From positions 1 through 17,656 of the forward strand of contig JAITVU010000010.1 in assembly GCA_031285645.1 (NCBI GenBank): DNA of 17,656 nt. Reading direction: 5' to 3'. This document shows positions 1 to 8,169 of this stretch, in pieces. The DNA is from Oscillospiraceae bacterium. GTDB lineage: Bacteria > Bacillota > Clostridia > Oscillospirales > Ruminococcaceae. The position numbers were made by a program, and so were the translations under genes. The notes beneath the pieces are model-generated. The model was not told the DNA's origin. It did not search any database and was given only the letters and a program-made list of their open reading frames with translations. The first letter of the stretch is position 1. Each line of letters opens with the position of its first letter.

Positions 1-1261
1 GGCTGCGTTGGGCCACAGGTATTTTCGCCTCATTGTAAAGCTTTCGCATACTTTTGGTACAGCCCCGGCCCCATAATACAATGTAATCGCCGGGCAGCCG
101 CTGACGCAGTTTCAAAGTCCCCCTTATTCTATCACAATCCATCAGGTTTTTTAAGACTTTTTTTTCATATTTGTTATTATTTTCAAATTCTTTGCGCTCA
201 GACTGTATTAACTTGATAGTTTTACCTGATATAAGGCTGAAAGATATGGATTTTGGCATGGTTGACAGATCGATTTCCTCCTCAAAATAAGGAGCGGGAG
301 TCTCTGCCTCAACAAGGGCTATCCGTCCATGTTCGGACTTAAACGTGTAGCGCTCGCTGAGTTGGACGGCGCCGCCTGAAATTCCCGTATCAAGCAGCGC
401 CCGGATTCTGGCGTAATCACAGGGGATATGATATTGTTCTAGCAGGCGGACAAGCACGCGTGTTGACAGCGCATCAGGCAACGCGGCCAAGCGCCGCGCG
501 TCCAGCGCGCCCGATTCGGGCGTGAGCGCCTTAAACAGAATATCCGCTTTGCCGTCGAGATATGCCTGGTCCGCCCGCAAAATTTCGGATAACCGCGCGG
601 AGGCGTCGAGGAAGGCCGGATTGATTTCTTCAAGGATTGGCACAACGTGGTGGCGCAGTTTGTTGCGGGTGTAACGATCCGAGAGATTGCTGGAGTCCGT
701 GACGTAGTCAAGTCCCCAGCGGGCGCAGTATTGTTCAACGTCCTGCCTTGTGCAGGTAATCAAGGGGCGGATCACGCGCCCGCGCACAGTCGGTATGCCA
801 GTGAGCCCGGATGGCCCCGTACCGCGCGTGAAATTGATGAGCTGCGTTTCGGCGCTGTCGTTGAGCGTATGCGCCGTCACAATTTTGACGCTGTGGCCGG
901 CACGTTCCATGGCGTTGGCCTTTTCATCAAACACCCTGTATCGCGCCTCGCGCGCGTATGTTTCCACCGACTGCCCCGCCGCTTTCGCCAGGACTGCGAT
1001 GTCAAGCGACACAATTTCAGCGGGCACATTGTAGCCGGCGCACAGGTTGCGGACAAAGTCGGCGTCGCGCGCGCTTTCATCGCCCCGCAGATTGTGGTTA
1101 ATGTGCACCGCGGTGAGCCCGATACCTAATTCTTGACGCATTATATGCAAATAATGCAGCAGAGAGACGGAATCCGCGCCGCCGGACACGCCGACGACCA
1201 GTTCATCTCCCTGCGCGACTAAATTGTATCTATTGATACAGGCTAAAATCTTATCGTTCAT
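1..1261 (-). CDS. tilS: tRNA(Ile)-lysidine synthetase TilS, 3' end cut by window edge
   Basis: TilS uses ATP to attach lysine to the wobble cytidine (C34) of the tRNA-Ile that reads AUA, in the cytoplasm. The reading frame is open from the ATG at 1259-1261 to the left edge, about 420 codons, so only the extreme C-terminus is missing. The N-terminal PP-loop SGGADS lies at residues 26-31, and HINHNLRG, typical of the N-type ATP pyrophosphatase fold, follows about 40 residues later. Near the left edge RLPGDYIVLWGRG and KLYNEAKIP match the C-terminal TilS domain. The start overlaps the end of dnaB by 11 bp, with GGAG about 10 nt upstream inside dnaB, which suggests translational coupling as the last visible gene of the gdpP-rplI-dnaB operon. 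I translated the whole frame and found no stop or frameshift. Confidence 0.93.
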   Translation of the reverse strand, partial: MNDKILACINRYNLVAQGDELVVGVSGGADSVSLLHYLHIMRQELGIGLTAVHINHNLRGDESARDADFVRNLCAGYNVPAEIVSLDIAVLAKAAGQSVETYAREARYRVFDEKANAMERAGHSVKIVTAHTLNDSAETQLINFTRGTGPSGLTGIPTVRGRVIRPLITCTRQDVEQYCARWGLDYVTDSSNLSDRYTRNKLRHHVVPILEEINPAFLDASARLSEILRADQAYLDGKADILFKALTPESGALDARRLAALPDALSTRVLVRLLEQYHIPCDYARIRALLDTGISGGAVQLSERYTFKSEHGRIALVEAETPAPYFEEEIDLSTMPKSISFSLISGKTIKLIQSERKEFENNNKYEKKVLKNLMDCDRIRGTLKLRQRLPGDYIVLWGRGCTKSMRKLYNEAKIPVAQRS

Positions 1262-2627
1262 CTCGGAATATCTCCAGGCCCGAAAACTTGGTGTGATCGC
1301 CGTCCCAGGCCATTTTTACAATCCCGGTTTCGCCGTGGCGGTTTTTAGAGACGATGCACTCGGCGACGTTCTGTTCCTCACTCTCGCGGTTGTAATAGGC
1401 GTCGCGGTAAAGGAACATCACGATATCGGCATCCTGTTCGATGGAGCCGGATTCGCGCAGGTCAGAGAGCATGGGGCGGTGGTCGGTGCGCGATTCGGGG
1501 CCGCGGCTGAGCTGTGAGCAGACGATGACAGGTACATTAAGGTCCTTGGCCATAATTTTAAGCGAGCGTGTGATCTCCGACACCACCGCGACACGGTTTT
1601 CCGAGCGCGATGTGCTGGACATCAGCTGTAAATAATCGATGATTACAACACCCAAATCCTTGACGCGCCGCAGCCGCGCCTTGATCTCGGGCACTGTGAT
1701 GCCGGCCGTATCGTCGAAGTAGAGCGGGATCTGGGCGAGGTCGCGCGCCGATTCCGCAATGCGGATCCAGTCCTCGGTGCCGAGTTCGCCTGTGCGCATA
1801 CGGTCGCCCCGCACAAGCGCCTCGCTGGAAAGGATGCGCTCCACAAGCTGCTCCTTGCTCATCTCCAGAGAGAAGAAGACGGCTTTTTTACCCGTTTTTC
1901 GTGTAACATTGACAGCGACATTGAGCGCAAAAGCCGATTTGCCCATGCCGGGGCGCGCGGCGACAAGGATGAGATCGGAGCGGTTCAGCCCCGTAATAAC
2001 GCGGTCGAGTCCGGCAAAGCCGGTCGGCAGGCCGGCATACTGCTCCCTGTCGTCGCTTGAGAGGCGCTGGAGCTTATCGTAAATGTCCACAAGGATGGAA
2101 TCGATCCGGTGTAATGTGGTGGTTTCCCGGCCCTGACGGATGTCGTATATTTTTTGTTCGGCGGAATCGAGCAGCAGCTGCGCGTCGGCCGCGCCGCCCT
2201 GGGAATTTTCAATAATTTCCCGCGCTGTCATGATCAGGGAGCGCACATAGTGTTTTTCGCGCACAATGGCGGCGTAGGCCTCCACATTCGCCGTTGAGGG
2301 CAGGATTTGAATCAGGTTGGCCAGATAGACCCTCGCGTCCGCGTCACTCTGAAAGACATGCTCGACGAGTACGTTTTCAAGCACGGTGACATGGTCGATC
2401 GGAAGGCCCGCGGCAAAAAGACGCACCATGATTTCAAAAATACGCGCGTTTTCCTGCCTGAAAAAGCTTTCTGGGCGCACATGATCCATCACGACCGACA
2501 TACAGCCCGAATCAACAAGAACAGCCCCGAGAACCGACTGCTCGGCCTCGAGGTTATAGGGCAGGGGCTGCCCGGACAGATCCTGTCCGGCATATTCGGT
2601 TAAGGCGATATTGCGATAATCCGACAT
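1251..2627 (-). CDS. dnaB: replicative DNA helicase DnaB (DnaC in Bacillus naming)
   Basis: Hexameric 5'-3' helicase that unwinds DNA at the replication fork and binds primase through its N-terminal domain. It has 458 residues, a normal length. The N-terminal domain begins with PLPYNLEAEQSVLGA (residues 21-35), the usual DnaB signature. The RecA-like C-terminal domain shows Walker A ARPGMGKS at 224-231, Walker B VVIIDYLQLM at 327-336, SQLSRGPE with RESGSIEQDAD at about 371-401, and the arginine-containing SKNRHGETG at 427-435. The start is supported by GGGAGA five or so bases upstream. It is preceded by rplI (113-bp gap) and overlaps tilS by 11 bp. The gdpP-rplI-dnaB order is well known in Bacillota. 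No intein or insertion is present. Confidence 0.97.
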   Translation of the reverse strand: MSDYRNIALTEYAGQDLSGQPLPYNLEAEQSVLGAVLVDSGCMSVVMDHVRPESFFRQENARIFEIMVRLFAAGLPIDHVTVLENVLVEHVFQSDADARVYLANLIQILPSTANVEAYAAIVREKHYVRSLIMTAREIIENSQGGAADAQLLLDSAEQKIYDIRQGRETTTLHRIDSILVDIYDKLQRLSSDDREQYAGLPTGFAGLDRVITGLNRSDLILVAARPGMGKSAFALNVAVNVTRKTGKKAVFFSLEMSKEQLVERILSSEALVRGDRMRTGELGTEDWIRIAESARDLAQIPLYFDDTAGITVPEIKARLRRVKDLGVVIIDYLQLMSSTSRSENRVAVVSEITRSLKIMAKDLNVPVIVCSQLSRGPESRTDHRPMLSDLRESGSIEQDADIVMFLYRDAYYNRESEEQNVAECIVSKNRHGETGIVKMAWDGDHTKFSGLEIFRDER

Positions 2628-2740
2628 GACTTCTCCCGGGGTTTAAACGTCGATATTTAAATATTTAAAAGCGCGTTAAACCGACGGCAGCATCAATAGT
2701 TTTACTCGACATGCCGTCAATAAAATATATGGATAACGGA
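2628..2740 (-). other. rplI-dnaB intergenic spacer with possible weak hairpin
   Basis: This is the only real gap in the operon. On the minus strand GACGGCA and TGCCGTC can pair across a loop of about 22 nt, and an AT-rich palindromic run (ATATTTAAATAT) follows. There is no clear T-tract, so it is not a convincing terminator; it might modulate read-through from rplI into dnaB. No promoter could be assigned. Confidence 0.25.
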
Positions 2741-3190
2741 TCAGCTTTCCTCACCGACCATGATATAGACCTTTGCCGTGATTCCGGTGTAAAGCTTGAC
2801 TTCCGCCGTAAAGGTCCCGAATGCTTTGATGTCGCTTTCAAGCGCGATTTTACGCCTGTCCACATCCACATCAAGCTGCTTTTTAAGTTCGTCGGCCACT
2901 TCCTTCGCCGTGACGGAACCGAACAGTTTGCCGCCCGCGCCGGCTTTGGCCATAATCTTGATGGTCTTCTCATTGATGCGGGACGCGGTCTGTGAGGCGG
3001 CGTCTTTTTCGGTGTTTTCCTTGTGCGCCGCCGAGGCCTGGCGCGCCTTCATCTCGTTCATGGCCTGCGCCGTCGCGGGTATCGCAAGCCCTTTTTTTAT
3101 AAGAAAGTTTTTGGCGTAACCGTCGGACACATTGACAAGTTCACCTTTTTTTCCACTGCCCTGGACATCCTGCTGTAAAATTACTTTCAT
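2741..3190 (-). CDS. rplI: 50S ribosomal protein bL9
   Basis: Large-subunit ribosomal protein that binds 23S rRNA near the L1 stalk and helps keep the reading frame. It has 149 residues, the normal length. The N-terminal lobe reads [20 protein letters not shown] and continues with [16 protein letters not shown], the family signature. It is followed by the long charged connecting helix (about residues 45-75) and the C-terminal lobe with GKLFGSVT. Its ATG overlaps the gdpP stop codon as ATGA (3187-3190), so translation is probably coupled. An AGGAG lies about 12 nt upstream, inside gdpP. This coupling of a c-di-AMP hydrolase to a ribosomal protein is conserved synteny in Bacillota. Confidence 0.97.
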   Translation of the reverse strand: MKVILQQDVQGSGKKGELVNVSDGYAKNFLIKKGLAIPATAQAMNEMKARQASAAHKENTEKDAASQTASRINEKTIKIMAKAGAGGKLFGSVTAKEVADELKKQLDVDVDRRKIALESDIKAFGTFTAEVKLYTGITAKVYIMVGEES

Positions 3191-5220
3191 CCTGTCTGGT
3201 CACTCCTGTCCTGATTAATATTGACCGGCTCCGCAGCCGTATCGGGTCCGGGCGTATTGAGAGAGGCGTAATAATCGTCTATCGCGCTGACAACCCTTTC
3301 CCGGATATTGTCGGTGCTGTCGTTTGGAAACTGCGCCGCCGCCATGGTGAGATGCCCGCCGCCGCCGAGTTTTTCCATGATGACCTGCACATTCAGTTCG
3401 CCCATGGATCGCGCGGAGACATTGACAACGCTTTCGTAAAGATAGATGACAAACGACGCGTCGACGCCGCTGATCGTCATGAGTTCATCCGCCGCCTGAG
3501 GCGCGACAACCTTGATGTTTTCAAACTGAATATCCGACGACGCGATGGCGCAGCGCCTGTACACTTCAGCGTTGGCCACAAGCGACGCCTTCTGTTGGTA
3601 GCTTTCCATCGAGGAGGCAAAGAGTTTGCGCACCTCCACCGTGTCCGCGCCCATGCGGCGCAGGTAAGCGGCGGCTTCAAAGGTGCGCACGCCCGTGCGC
3701 AAAATAAAGTTCTTTGTATCCAGCGTGATGCCGGACAAAAGCGCTTCGGCTTCAAGCTTGGTGATCTGGGGCCGCGTCGGGAAATACTGAATCAGCTCCG
3801 ATACCATCTCTGACGCCGATGAGGCGAAGGGTTCGTGATAGAAGATGACGGCGTTGTCGATATGGCTGACCAGCTTGCGGTGGTGGTCGATGACGACGAC
3901 CGTTTTACAGGCTCTGTAGAGGGATTCGCTTTCAAGCACATGCGGGACATGGGTGTCGAGGATGAGGAGCAAAGTGTGATTGCCCACCAGTTCCAGAGCC
4001 TTTTCAGGCGATACGAAGTCCTGAGCCGTATATGTGCTCGTGAGTAAACGCTCCAAAAGCGGCTGGACAAGATTTTTCTGGGGATCAATACAAATCGTGA
4101 CCGGTTTGCCCATGGATTTAACGGCCTTGAGCATGCCGACCGAGGAACCCAGGCAGTCGAGGTCGGCAAAGCGGTGGCCCATGATAATGACGTTGCCGCT
4201 GGATTCGATCAGCTCGTTAAGGGCGGTGGCGATGATGCGCGTTTTGACCTTCGTGCGCTTTTCAATGCCCTTGGAGATGCCGCCGTAGAAATCGTAGCCG
4301 TTTTGCGTGCGAATGGCGACCTGGTCGCCGCCGCGTCCCAGGCACATATCCAGGGCCTGGCGCGCCATGGACTCGGACTCATACAATGTCTGGGCGTCCC
4401 GGCCGACGCCGATGGACAGCGTGGGATTCATGCGCCGGTTGGCATGCAAATTGCGCACACGGTCCAGAATATCGAATTTACTGTCAATGATGTGCAGGAT
4501 GCCGCGCTCCTCAATAACGGCGAGAAATTTATCTTTTTCAATGCGGGTGACAAACCCCTCGTTATCGGCGATGTATTGCTCGATGATGTTCTCGATTTCG
4601 CTCATTAGCTGGGCGCGTTCGCTCTCTTTGTAGTCCTGCACCATTTCCTCGTAATTGTCGACCATGATAATGGCGACGGAAGGGCGGGTGCGATGGTATT
4701 CGGCCGTGAAATATTTCAGTTCCGAATCGTCGACAAGATAAACAACGGATATGTTCGCGGCGCCTTTTCGCGTGACGGCGACAAACGCCGTATACTGCCG
4801 GTTTCCATAGTCGATGGCGTAGCCGGCGGGCGGGGAAGGGACGGTGACGTCGATATCGGGCAGCACGTCCGCAATATTTTTGCCGCGCATGTCCGCGCCG
4901 TCGAAAACGCTTGACAGGCAGCGCTCGTTATACCATATAATCTCATTGTAATCATAAACGGTAATGACGGGGATCGGCGCGTCGACAAAGCCCTTTTCGC
5001 CCGTGTAAAGGATGCTTTGCCCGATTTCCTCAAGTATGTCGCTGCTTTTCTTATTGAGCCCGCGCAAGATGAAAAGAAGGGCGACAAAAGCCACCAATGT
5101 GATGGCGGCGCTGATGAAAAAAAGGGTATAGTCAAAGAAGAGGGTTATCAGCGCGAGCAACGCGCATAACCCCATCAGGAGGCATATAACGGGCATGAAA
5201 AGCCTTGACTTTTTATACAT
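3187..5220 (-). CDS. gdpP: cyclic-di-AMP phosphodiesterase GdpP (YybT family)
   Basis: Membrane-bound enzyme that hydrolyses the second messenger c-di-AMP to pApA, affecting cell-wall stress, potassium balance and beta-lactam tolerance in related bacteria. It has 677 residues and the full family architecture: two transmembrane helices (about 8-28 and 31-53), a PAS-like region (about 75-165), a degenerate GGDEF domain (about 175-305, lacking an intact GGDEF motif), then DHH and DHHA1. Metal-binding residues are visible: [11 protein letters not shown] at 348-358 (H349, D353, D355), D422 in LDTH, and DHH at 445-447. GGGGH of DHHA1 is at 619-623. The residue usually proline or similar before the first aspartate is alanine here, but the ligands are intact, so it should be active. 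AGAGG lies 6 nt before the ATG. The leader contains two tandem palindromic repeats. Confidence 0.96.
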   Translation of the reverse strand: MYKKSRLFMPVICLLMGLCALLALITLFFDYTLFFISAAITLVAFVALLFILRGLNKKSSDILEEIGQSILYTGEKGFVDAPIPVITVYDYNEIIWYNERCLSSVFDGADMRGKNIADVLPDIDVTVPSPPAGYAIDYGNRQYTAFVAVTRKGAANISVVYLVDDSELKYFTAEYHRTRPSVAIIMVDNYEEMVQDYKESERAQLMSEIENIIEQYIADNEGFVTRIEKDKFLAVIEERGILHIIDSKFDILDRVRNLHANRRMNPTLSIGVGRDAQTLYESESMARQALDMCLGRGGDQVAIRTQNGYDFYGGISKGIEKRTKVKTRIIATALNELIESSGNVIIMGHRFADLDCLGSSVGMLKAVKSMGKPVTICIDPQKNLVQPLLERLLTSTYTAQDFVSPEKALELVGNHTLLLILDTHVPHVLESESLYRACKTVVVIDHHRKLVSHIDNAVIFYHEPFASSASEMVSELIQYFPTRPQITKLEAEALLSGITLDTKNFILRTGVRTFEAAAYLRRMGADTVEVRKLFASSMESYQQKASLVANAEVYRRCAIASSDIQFENIKVVAPQAADELMTISGVDASFVIYLYESVVNVSARSMGELNVQVIMEKLGGGGHLTMAAAQFPNDSTDNIRERVVSAIDDYYASLNTPGPDTAAEPVNINQDRSDQTG

Positions 5221-5257
5221 ACCGAACCTCTGTCACGAACTAATGTGGATGAATCAA

Positions 5258-5333
5258 CATGTTATAATTGGCCATCGCCGCAGGCGGGCCGCTTGAATCT
5301 GTATAATAACCGCGTTGCGGTTATTATAACATG
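5258..5333. repeat. palindromic repeat unit 1 upstream of gdpP, with 11-bp inverted ends
   Basis: The unit is bounded by perfect inverted ends CATGTTATAAT (5258-5268) and ATTATAACATG (5323-5333). Inside is a perfect 12-bp hairpin, TATAATAACCGC (5302-5313) with GCGGTTATTATA (5317-5328) around a GTT loop, and a GC-rich palindrome GGCC...GGCC around 5270-5290. The first 71 bases recur 90 bp downstream with one mismatch. It lies between the spoVG terminator and the gdpP start, so it is part of the gdpP leader if the promoter lies upstream of it. Confidence 0.85.
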
Positions 5334-5347
5334 AACGAGCGACGGTT

Positions 5348-5423
5348 CATGTTATAATTGGCCATCGCCGCAGGCGGGCCGTTTGAATCTGTATAATAAC
5401 CGCGTTGCGGTTATTATACCATA
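5348..5423. repeat. palindromic repeat unit 2 upstream of gdpP
   Basis: Second copy, offset by exactly 90 bp. Bases 5348-5418 match 5258-5328 except for T versus C at 5382. Its right inverted end is decayed (ATTATACCATA). The right end of unit 1 and the left end of unit 2 form a further perfect 14-bp inverted repeat: ATTATAACATGAAC at 5323-5336 with GTTCATGTTATAAT at 5345-5358. The near identity of the copies implies a recent duplication or gene conversion. Confidence 0.85.
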
Positions 5424-5474
5424 ATTGTCCGAATAATCAAAGCGCGGACAGGATTTTTTTGTCGGCGCTCAATC

Positions 5475-5509
5475 ACAAAAGCCTCCCCGCGCACGGCGCG
5501 GAGAGGCTT
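5475..5509 (-). terminator. rho-independent terminator of spoVG
   Basis: On the minus strand, just after the spoVG stop, AAGCCTCTCCGCG pairs with CGCGGGGAGGCTT (5497-5509 with 5479-5491) around a five-base loop, including G-T pairs. It is followed by a short TTTTG tract. Confidence 0.8.
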
Positions 5510-5517
5510 CACAGTGT

Positions 5518-5865
5518 TTATTCAGCGCTTATGGTATTTCCGGTTTCTTCTGCAGCGGGTTTCGTGCTATCTGTATCCTCAGCGGGCGTGCTGTTTGCCA
5601 GAGACTTGCTTTCAAGATATTCCATATAGGCGCTCAGTATACCATCCTCAATCGTGCGCCTGGCTTCAGGCGTAATGGGGTGGGCGATGTCACGAAAGAC
5701 GCCGTTTTCATCCTTGCGGCTTGGCATGGCGACAAACAGCCGCTCCGTGCCGTCGATCACCTTAATATCGTGAACGGCGAAATCGTTATCGATCGTTATA
5801 GACACCAACGCCTTAAGCTTTTCATCCTGAAAGGTTCTTCTGACCCTTATATCCGTAATATTCAA
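5518..5865 (-). CDS. spoVG: SpoVG family regulator
   Basis: Small conserved nucleic-acid-binding protein, first known from cortex formation and septation during sporulation; in several Bacillota it binds DNA and RNA and acts as a post-transcriptional regulator. The product has 115 residues. The conserved core of about 85 residues reads MNITDIRVRR, then LKALVSITIDNDFAVHDIKVIDG, FVAMPSRKDENGVFRDIAHPI and a final helix. The tail after residue 90 is acidic and low complexity, as is usual. The start codon is TTG (5863-5865), supported by GAGGAGG eight bases upstream. It has its own terminator and is divergent from murC. I saw no convincing sigma-H or sigma-A promoter upstream. SpoVG also occurs in some non-sporulating bacteria, so it does not prove sporulation. 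Confidence 0.96.
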   Translation of the reverse strand: MNITDIRVRRTFQDEKLKALVSITIDNDFAVHDIKVIDGTERLFVAMPSRKDENGVFRDIAHPITPEARRTIEDGILSAYMEYLESKSLANSTPAEDTDSTKPAAEETGNTISAE

Positions 5866-5885
5866 AAGTTAAACCTCCTCCAATG

Positions 5886-6240
5886 TCGGGCAGAGTGTAT
5901 GCCTATAGTATTTTGCCGCATGGTGGATTTATTCAGTAAGCAGGCTGATAAAAGTTACCATATGTCGTATATTGTGCGAAAAAACGACACTGTTCTGAAC
6001 CTGCCGGCATATGTCAATGATCCGCCCGATCGTTTTTTGCATACACCTTTACAAAAGCAAATGATCAAGTTCCGCCTATTCTTTTGGCTTTTTAATCAGT
6101 ATTTCGTATAAATAACACGGAGCAGGTTTAGTATCCCCGTAAAATGCCCAATAATATGGATATAATGGCGGGGACAGACACTTTTTGATTAGTCTTGATA
6201 TAGAATATGATGAGTGGTCTGCCATGTCGGCGGGCAATCG
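5886..6240. other. spoVG-murC divergent intergenic region, no gene seen
   Basis: About 355 bases without a credible gene. Plus-strand frames here are open for up to about 70 codons but have no ribosome binding site and no recognisable composition. A possible long hairpin, CCCCG...GCC...GGC...GGGG, spans about 6135-6172 and contains a TATAAT (6161-6166) without a matching -35. Nothing else could be assigned. Confidence 0.4.
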
Positions 6241-6269
6241 TTGTAACAACAGTGCTTATTTGATATAAT
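6241..6269 (+). promoter_or_regulatory. sigma-A promoter of murC
   Basis: The -35 TTGTAA (6241-6246) and -10 TATAAT (6264-6269) are separated by 17 bp, and TGA directly before the -10 makes it an extended -10. Transcription should start near 6276, only about 26 nt before the TTG at 6302. Confidence 0.75.
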
Positions 6270-6286
6270 AAACAATAACAGGATAG

Positions 6287-7663
6287 ATGGGGGAAGACAT
6301 TTTGCTGGACTCGGCTTTTTTTGACGACAAGAAAAAACTGCATTTTATCGGGATCGGCGGATCGGGGATGTATCCCATTGTTCAGATCATGCATGGCCGG
6401 GGCTTTCAAATCACGGGTTCCGACAACAACGAGGGGGATACGATCGAGCGCGAGCGCGACATGGGTATTGCGGTGCGCATCGGCCATGATCCGCGGAATA
6501 TCGTTGGCGCGGACGCCGTTATTTACTCCGCGGCGATCATGCGGGATAATCCTGAGCTTGTCGCGGCGCGGGAAGCCGGACTTCCCGTGATTGAGCGCTC
6601 TGAGATGCTCGGGTATATCACACGGCAGTTTGACGACTGCGTCTGTGTTTGCGGTACGCATGGCAAAACGTCGGCCACCGCCATGCTCACGCAGATATTG
6701 GTGGAGTCGGGCGTTGACCCCACTGCCGTTATCGGCGGCAAACTGCCTTTGATCGGCGGCAACGGCCGGGCGGGCGCCTCGTCTGTCATGACGTGCGAGG
6801 CCTGTGAGTTTGTCGATACTTTTTTGCATCTCTCGCCCGACATCGCTGTGATCCTCAATATAGACTGCGATCATCTGGATTATTTCGGCACCCTGGACAA
6901 TATCATCAAATCGTTCCATAAATTCGCGGCGCTCGCGACCAGGAGCCTCATTGTGAACGGGGACGACCCCAACACAATGAAGGCCGTACAGGGCCTTATG
7001 ACGCCGCTGACAACTTTTGGCTTTTCAGACCGCAACGATTACTATCCCGCCTGCATTGAGACGCTCAGCCCGATCGGGTCCCGTTTTGATCTGATGCACA
7101 GGGGCCGAAAGCTGTGTGCGATCACGCTGAATGTTTTGGGGCGGCACAATATACTCAACGCTGTGGCGGCTTGCGCCGCGGCGCTTCAGGTCGGGGTAAC
7201 GCCGGATCAGCTGGCGCCCGGTATCGCAGGGTTTACGGGCGCCGGCCGGCGTTTTGAAGTGCTGGGCAAAGTGCGCGGCATCACGATTGCCGATGATTAC
7301 GCCCACCATCCCGCCGAACTCACCGTGACGCTTGAAGCGGCGAAGGCGCTGAATTTCAGACAGGTTTGGGCTGTGTTTCAACCCTTCACCTATTCGCGCA
7401 CCGCGATGTTGCTGGACGATTTCGCGAGCGCGCTGTCCATTGCCGATCATGTGGTTATGTCCGAGATTATGGGCGCCAGAGAACATAATACCTACAACAT
7501 TTACACAAAGGATCTCGCGGATAAAATTCCCGGCGCCGTTTGGTTCGAAGGCTTTGGCGAGATCGCCGATTATGTCATGGGGAACGCTCAGGACGGCGAT
7601 CTGGTGATTACACTGGGTTGCGGCGATGTATATAAATGCGCGAAAATGATGCTGGATCGGTGA
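6287..7663 (+). CDS. murC: UDP-N-acetylmuramate--L-alanine ligase MurC
   Basis: Cytoplasmic ATP-dependent ligase that adds L-alanine to UDP-MurNAc, the first amino acid of the peptidoglycan stem. It has 458 residues. It shows the nucleotide-binding GIGGSGM (22-28), the ATP loop GTHGKTS (123-129), NIDCDHLDYFG (about 191-201) of the central domain, and DDYAHHPAE, typical of the Mur C-terminal region. Start choice is open. The ATG at 6287 would leave a leader of about 11 nt with AGGA only 3 nt away. The in-frame TTG at 6302 has GGGGGAAG (6289-6296) 5 nt upstream and fits the predicted transcript start better, giving 453 residues. The conserved fold starts after both. It is a single-gene transcript closed by a terminator at 7688. 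Confidence 0.97.
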   Translation: MGEDILLDSAFFDDKKKLHFIGIGGSGMYPIVQIMHGRGFQITGSDNNEGDTIERERDMGIAVRIGHDPRNIVGADAVIYSAAIMRDNPELVAAREAGLPVIERSEMLGYITRQFDDCVCVCGTHGKTSATAMLTQILVESGVDPTAVIGGKLPLIGGNGRAGASSVMTCEACEFVDTFLHLSPDIAVILNIDCDHLDYFGTLDNIIKSFHKFAALATRSLIVNGDDPNTMKAVQGLMTPLTTFGFSDRNDYYPACIETLSPIGSRFDLMHRGRKLCAITLNVLGRHNILNAVAACAAALQVGVTPDQLAPGIAGFTGAGRRFEVLGKVRGITIADDYAHHPAELTVTLEAAKALNFRQVWAVFQPFTYSRTAMLLDDFASALSIADHVVMSEIMGAREHNTYNIYTKDLADKIPGAVWFEGFGEIADYVMGNAQDGDLVITLGCGDVYKCAKMMLDR

Positions 7664-7687
7664 ATTGGAATCCATTAAATATAAATT

Positions 7688-7711
7688 AAGGCGGATAAGC
7701 CGCCTTTTTGT
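7688..7711 (+). terminator. rho-independent terminator of murC
   Basis: AAGGCGG (7688-7694) pairs with CCGCCTT (7700-7706) around ATAAG, followed by a run of T then TTTGTTTG. It lies 24 bp after the murC stop. Confidence 0.85.
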
Positions 7712-7730
7712 TTGCCTGTTAACATGGGCG

Positions 7731-8124
7731 TTTTGTATAGCTGTATAGGTTTAAAAATGCTATGCATTTTTTTAATACGCGGCAAACGCCGCGCGCCGCG
7801 AAGCGGCCTATATATAGTGAATTCGCTTTAAGACTAACTCATAAAGAAGCATAGCGAAGCGAATTCCCATTGGGTAAATGTGGTTTAAAACAATGGACTA
7901 TTTTAAACCACATTTACTTTAGCCAAACCACTAAAAAGCTGCTGCTCAACGATCACTCGTAAGCGCATTCTACATAGAATGCACTCGCTCTGTCTCGCAG
8001 GCTTTTTTTAAGTGGTTTGCCTATACCTGCTGCATACGTCATATCCACGCGAGGCGTGGCAGCGAGCAAAGCGCGCTGTGGTTTAAAACTGTACCAGTTT
8101 TAAACCTATATGACTATATAAAAC
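7731..8124. repeat. 394-bp hairpin cluster with imperfect inverted ends
   Basis: The left end, TTTTGTATAGCTGTATAGG followed by TTTAAAA (7731-7756), is an imperfect inverted copy of the right end (8099-8124). Between them are many nested palindromes: GCGGC/GCCGC near 7780; element A with its 17-bp hairpin (7813-7917); a long imperfect stem from about 7922 to 8020 with GCATTCTA/TAGAATGC at its centre; CCACGC/GCGTGG (8045-8059); and a 12-bp hairpin GGTTTAAAACTG/CAGTTTTAAACC (8080-8106). No open frame or transposase is present. It fills the murC to kinase-like gene gap and looks like a composite or nested non-autonomous element. Confidence 0.7.
7813..7917 (+). repeat. interspersed element A, copy 1
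   Basis: Starts TATAGTGAATTCGCTT and carries inverted arms GAATTCGCTT (7819-7828) and AAGCGAATTC (7857-7866), then a perfect 17-bp stem, 7874-7890 with 7901-7917, around the loop CAATGGACTA. A second 105-bp copy in the opposite orientation lies at 10604-10708. Shared stretches include AAAGAAGCATAGC, AAGCGAATTCCCA and GGTTTAAAACA. Confidence 0.85.
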
Positions 8125-8169
8125 CGGGAATAACGGCACGTTTTAAAAAGGAAGGGGAGTAGCGCACAT

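Noticed and set aside
3187..5220. Active diguanylate cyclase in GdpP
   Set aside because: The GGDEF region is degenerate, lacking an intact GGDEF motif, as in other GdpP proteins.
5258..5423. Direct repeats as a CRISPR array
   Set aside because: There are only two 71-bp repeats with a 19-bp gap that is itself part of an inverted repeat, and no cas genes.
6012..6017. TTGACA on the minus strand as the spoVG -35
   Set aside because: No acceptable -10 lies 16-18 bp downstream on that strand, and the site is about 150 bp from the start codon.
5680..6111. 143-codon plus-strand frame
   Set aside because: It runs antisense through the spoVG start, has no ribosome site, and its residue pattern matches nothing recognisable.
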